Positions 6,457 through 7,999 of a stretch of DNA of 7,999 nucleotides are shown piece by piece; position 1 is the stretch's first letter, and each line of letters begins with the position of its first letter. The notes under the pieces were generated by a model, which saw only the letters and a program-made list of their open reading frames with translations, was not told the DNA's origin and ran no database searches. Both the position numbers and the translations under genes were made by a program. The DNA is from a bacterium (GTDB taxonomy: Bacteria; Bacteroidota; Ignavibacteria; Kapaibacteriales; Kapaibacteriaceae): contig JAGVJW010000149.1 in NCBI GenBank assembly GCA_020050895.1, positions 1 to 7,999 on the forward strand, read 5' to 3'.

Positions 6457-7684
6457 CGGGCAATCCGGTATCGGTCCAATCGCCCGCAATGCCAATGTTA
6501 TCGGGCAACAAACTGTAGTCGACAACACGCTTGGTTCTTTCGTTAGGCTTGAAAAGTGGAGTTGCTGTCTTTTCCTTCAGAACAAGACTGTGTAGCAATA
6601 CGATACCCTTCATTGTAGGAAATGCATTGCGCAGTTCTTCATCGCATCGGGTAATAAGCTCGTTTGAATCCAGCCCTACAACATCGGCTGCGGCAGAGAT
6701 CGTAATAGCCACTAACCGACCCTGATTGTCTTTGTTAAACACCCACTGCACAAGAGTGCCCACCATTGCCACTAACGGCTCATCGAGCCATGACCCATTG
6801 TACCACAGGTACACGTTAACAATTGGCGAAACCTCAAACTCAGAAATAGGTGCCGATGGTAGTAACCTCTTAAGCGCATGCACAGGTATGCATGTTACCA
6901 CGGCATCTGCAGTGATGTTGGTGCCATCGTTAAGTTTTACGTGAGTAATTCTTCCGTTCTCTATTACAAAAGACTCCGCACGTGACTTCAATCGAACAGT
7001 ACTGCCTTGGTTGGTAATCCACGCCGTAGCTGGCGACGTTAGATCTCCCAGTGTAGTAGCCGGAAGTATGAGCTTCGAATTCTCGCCCCCTGAAAAAATT
7101 GCCAGTTTCATCACAGCAATGAGCATTCCTGAGTCTGCTATCTCAAGGGGCGAGTTCAATGTGGCCAAGATAAGGGGCTTCCAAAACGCATTGATTGCAT
7201 CAGAGGGCTGATGGTGCTCGTTCAGCAGCTCGATACACGTAGCTTCATCGGGTTGTATCCGATTGAGAAGCACCATAAGTGCAAAGCGGATGATTGAAAT
7301 CCGCGACGATAGCCGCAGGCTTTGCAAGCGCAATATGCCCACTGCAATACCCAGTATTCCAGGAAGTTTCGATGCATCAAGGATGCTGCGTTTACCGTTT
7401 ACATCAACAAACACAACCCTAAGCGCACGCTGCCATTCCAACAAATGTTGCGTATTAAGTTTATTTAGTACCGACAATGTCTGACGATAGCATCCCATGA
7501 GGAGGTGCTGTCCATTATCAATCTCGGTTGAAGTGTGCTTTTCCGTAAAACTGTGAGCACGGCCGCCAACATACTGTCGCTCATCAACCAGTGTAACGTG
7601 ACATCCACGCTCAATACCTTCTACTGCAGCGGCTATGCCGGCCCATCCACCACCGATAATTACAAGTCGGTTTATTTCGCTCAT
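6383..7684 (-). CDS. hpnE: Hydroxysqualene dehydroxylase HpnE (FAD-dependent)
   Basis: The 433-residue protein belongs to the FAD-dependent amine oxidase/phytoene desaturase fold. The dinucleotide-binding GGGWAG is at 11-16, an acidic residue ends the second strand (VDE, D34), and VGGRAHSF follows at about 39-46. HpnE-like blocks are DNGQHLL (56-62), LATLNSPLE (about 173-181), VYLWYNG (291-297), QWVFNK (313-318) and the FAD-closing AGDWTDTGLPATIEGA (400-415). HpnE acts last in the HpnC-HpnD-HpnE route from farnesyl diphosphate to squalene, removing the hydroxyl of hydroxysqualene, and usually serves hopanoid synthesis. hpnC and hpnD are not in this window, which is unusual since the three often cluster. 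An upstream in-frame TTG (7693) adds three residues; I chose the ATG at 7684. No clear Shine-Dalgarno or promoter is visible. A carotenoid desaturase relative is the alternative, less likely given these blocks. Confidence 0.9.
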   Translation of the reverse strand: MSEINRLVIIGGGWAGIAAAVEGIERGCHVTLVDERQYVGGRAHSFTEKHTSTEIDNGQHLLMGCYRQTLSVLNKLNTQHLLEWQRALRVVFVDVNGKRSILDASKLPGILGIAVGILRLQSLRLSSRISIIRFALMVLLNRIQPDEATCIELLNEHHQPSDAINAFWKPLILATLNSPLEIADSGMLIAVMKLAIFSGGENSKLILPATTLGDLTSPATAWITNQGSTVRLKSRAESFVIENGRITHVKLNDGTNITADAVVTCIPVHALKRLLPSAPISEFEVSPIVNVYLWYNGSWLDEPLVAMVGTLVQWVFNKDNQGRLVAITISAAADVVGLDSNELITRCDEELRNAFPTMKGIVLLHSLVLKEKTATPLFKPNERTKRVVDYSLLPDNIGIAGDWTDTGLPATIEGAARSGVAAIQRVLQNQTRQ

Positions 7685-7718
7685 GTACGGCAATTTGCAT
7701 CAATGGCATGAACAGATG

Positions 7719-7752
7719 AACCATGCCGCAAAACCATGCCGCAGAACCATGC
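7719..7752. repeat. Three tandem 13-bp repeats (AACCATGCCGCA core)
   Basis: Copies begin at 7719, 7732 and 7745 with a strict 13-bp period. The first two share AACCATGCCGCA exactly; the third keeps AACCATGC and then diverges into the left arm of the adjacent hairpin. Inverted partners GGCATG occur at 7705-7710 and 7771-7776, so several alternative pairings are possible. The array lies 35 bp upstream of the hpnE start, in its probable leader, and on the other side upstream of the tRNA. Confidence 0.8.
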
Positions 7753-7777
7753 AGGGTATTACGGATACCCGGCATGG
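7747..7777. repeat. Strong hairpin with 13-nt arms and 5-nt loop
   Basis: CCATGCAGGGTAT pairs with ATACCCGGCATGG around the loop TACGG. That is 12 base pairs with a single A/G mismatch seven positions in from the outer end. Neither strand has a T-run after the stem, so it is not a standard intrinsic terminator. The left arm is the third unit of the 13-bp tandem array. Position, in the hpnE leader on the minus strand, would suit an mRNA-stabilising or attenuating structure, or a REP-like intergenic palindrome. Confidence 0.75.
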
Positions 7778-7787
7778 AATTGGAACC

Positions 7788-7816
7788 GTGTAAAAATCGA
7801 CCTGTACATATCTTTG
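7788..7816 (+). promoter_or_regulatory. Candidate Bacteroidetes-type promoter of tRNA-Leu
   Basis: TATCTTTG at 7809-7816 matches the Bacteroidetes -7 element TAnnTTTG exactly. A GTG at 7788-7790, 18 nt upstream, is a one-mismatch -33 element (consensus TTG). Transcription would start at about 7821-7823, immediately before the mature tRNA 5' end at 7824, so there would be almost no 5' leader for RNase P to remove. Confidence 0.5.
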
Positions 7817-7823
7817 TGGTTCT

Positions 7824-7905
7824 GCGGGAGTGGCGGAATTGGCAGACGCACCAGACTTAGGATCTGGCGGGGCAACCCGTGGGAGTTCGAGTCTCCCCTT
7901 CCGCA
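7824..7905 (+). tRNA. tRNA-Leu, anticodon UAG
   Basis: An 82-nt class II tRNA cloverleaf. The acceptor stem GCGGGAG/CTTCCGC (7824-7830, 7898-7904) pairs over 7 bp with one G-U, and A7905 is the discriminator. The D stem is GCG/CGC with GG in the loop. The anticodon stem CCAGA/TCTGG encloses CTTAGGA, giving anticodon TAG at 7858-7860, which reads CUA and, by wobble, other CUN leucine codons. The long variable arm CGGG-GCAA-CCCG (7868-7879) is expected for leucine. The T arm is GGGAG-TTCGAGT-CTCCC. CCA is not encoded and must be added by nucleotidyltransferase. No other tRNA follows within the window. Confidence 0.97.
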
Positions 7906-7999
7906 CTCTTCCAAATTGATCACTCGGAGTATGCACGTTGCAAAGGACTCTCACCACTGTTGATGGATGCCGTCGGGAGATTAAAATTTCCCTGACTCA
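7906..7999. other. 94 bp after tRNA-Leu with no identifiable gene
   Basis: No ORF, terminator or tRNA is recognisable. A short stem GGGAGAT-TAAA-ATTTCCC (7975-7992; 7 bp, one G-U) occurs near the window edge, but no T-run follows it. It may belong to whatever lies beyond the window. Confidence 0.4.

Noticed and set aside
7747..7777. Hairpin as a transcription terminator for either strand
   Set aside because: No U-run follows the stem in either direction, and no gene ends beside it.
7736..7963. Open frames on both strands across the tRNA and repeat region (75 and 85 codons)
   Set aside because: They run through the tRNA-Leu gene and tandem repeats and have no coding character.
7824..7999. 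tRNA-Leu as an integration site for a mobile element
   Set aside because: No integrase, and no repeat of the tRNA 3' end, is visible in the 94 bp that follow.

Overview
The window looks like an ordinary chromosomal stretch from a bacterium of the Bacteroidetes/Chlorobi side of the tree (FCB group). A Kapabacteria- or Ignavibacteria-like organism is my best guess, not a proven one. The clues are a GldM/PorM-like type IX secretion or gliding protein, a long class II ribonucleotide reductase, a hopanoid/squalene-pathway HpnE, and three candidate promoters with the TTG...TAnnTTTG architecture known from Bacteroidetes. Base composition is moderate and looks even throughout. I see no insertion sequence, phage, CRISPR array or defence locus.

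Left half (1-5702), all on the minus strand. Reading in the direction of transcription, a complete 1156-residue adenosylcobalamin-dependent ribonucleotide reductase (nrdJ, 5702-2232) comes first. After a 153-bp gap with its own candidate promoter comes a 145-residue secreted Thr/Ala-rich protein (2078-1641). Next is a very short ORF whose stop codon overlaps the following start (1595-1524). Last is a membrane-anchored, large-ectodomain protein (1531 to beyond position 1), which I read tentatively as GldM/PorM-like. The last three may form one transcription unit.

Right half (5703-7999). A 208-bp divergent region separates nrdJ from a plus-strand PAP2-family lipid phosphatase (5911-6456). It holds a candidate nrdJ promoter, an 11-bp direct repeat and a short palindrome. 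The phosphatase gene converges on hpnE (7684-6383, minus strand), and their 3' ends overlap by 74 bp. Upstream of hpnE lies a small repeat cluster (three 13-bp tandem units and a strong hairpin), followed by a plus-strand tRNA-Leu(UAG) with a TATCTTTG promoter element directly in front of it. The last 94 bp hold nothing I can call.

Functionally the genes are mixed: DNA precursor supply (NrdJ), cell envelope or secretion (GldM-like and the secreted Thr/Ala-rich protein), polyprenyl lipid metabolism (the PAP2 phosphatase may recycle undecaprenyl diphosphate, and HpnE finishes squalene synthesis), and translation (tRNA). No dramatic new system is visible. The more interesting items are the small coupled ORF, the lineage-specific secreted protein, the PAP2/hpnE coding overlap, the acidic residue in the GldM-like membrane helix, and the repeats in the two divergent spacers.
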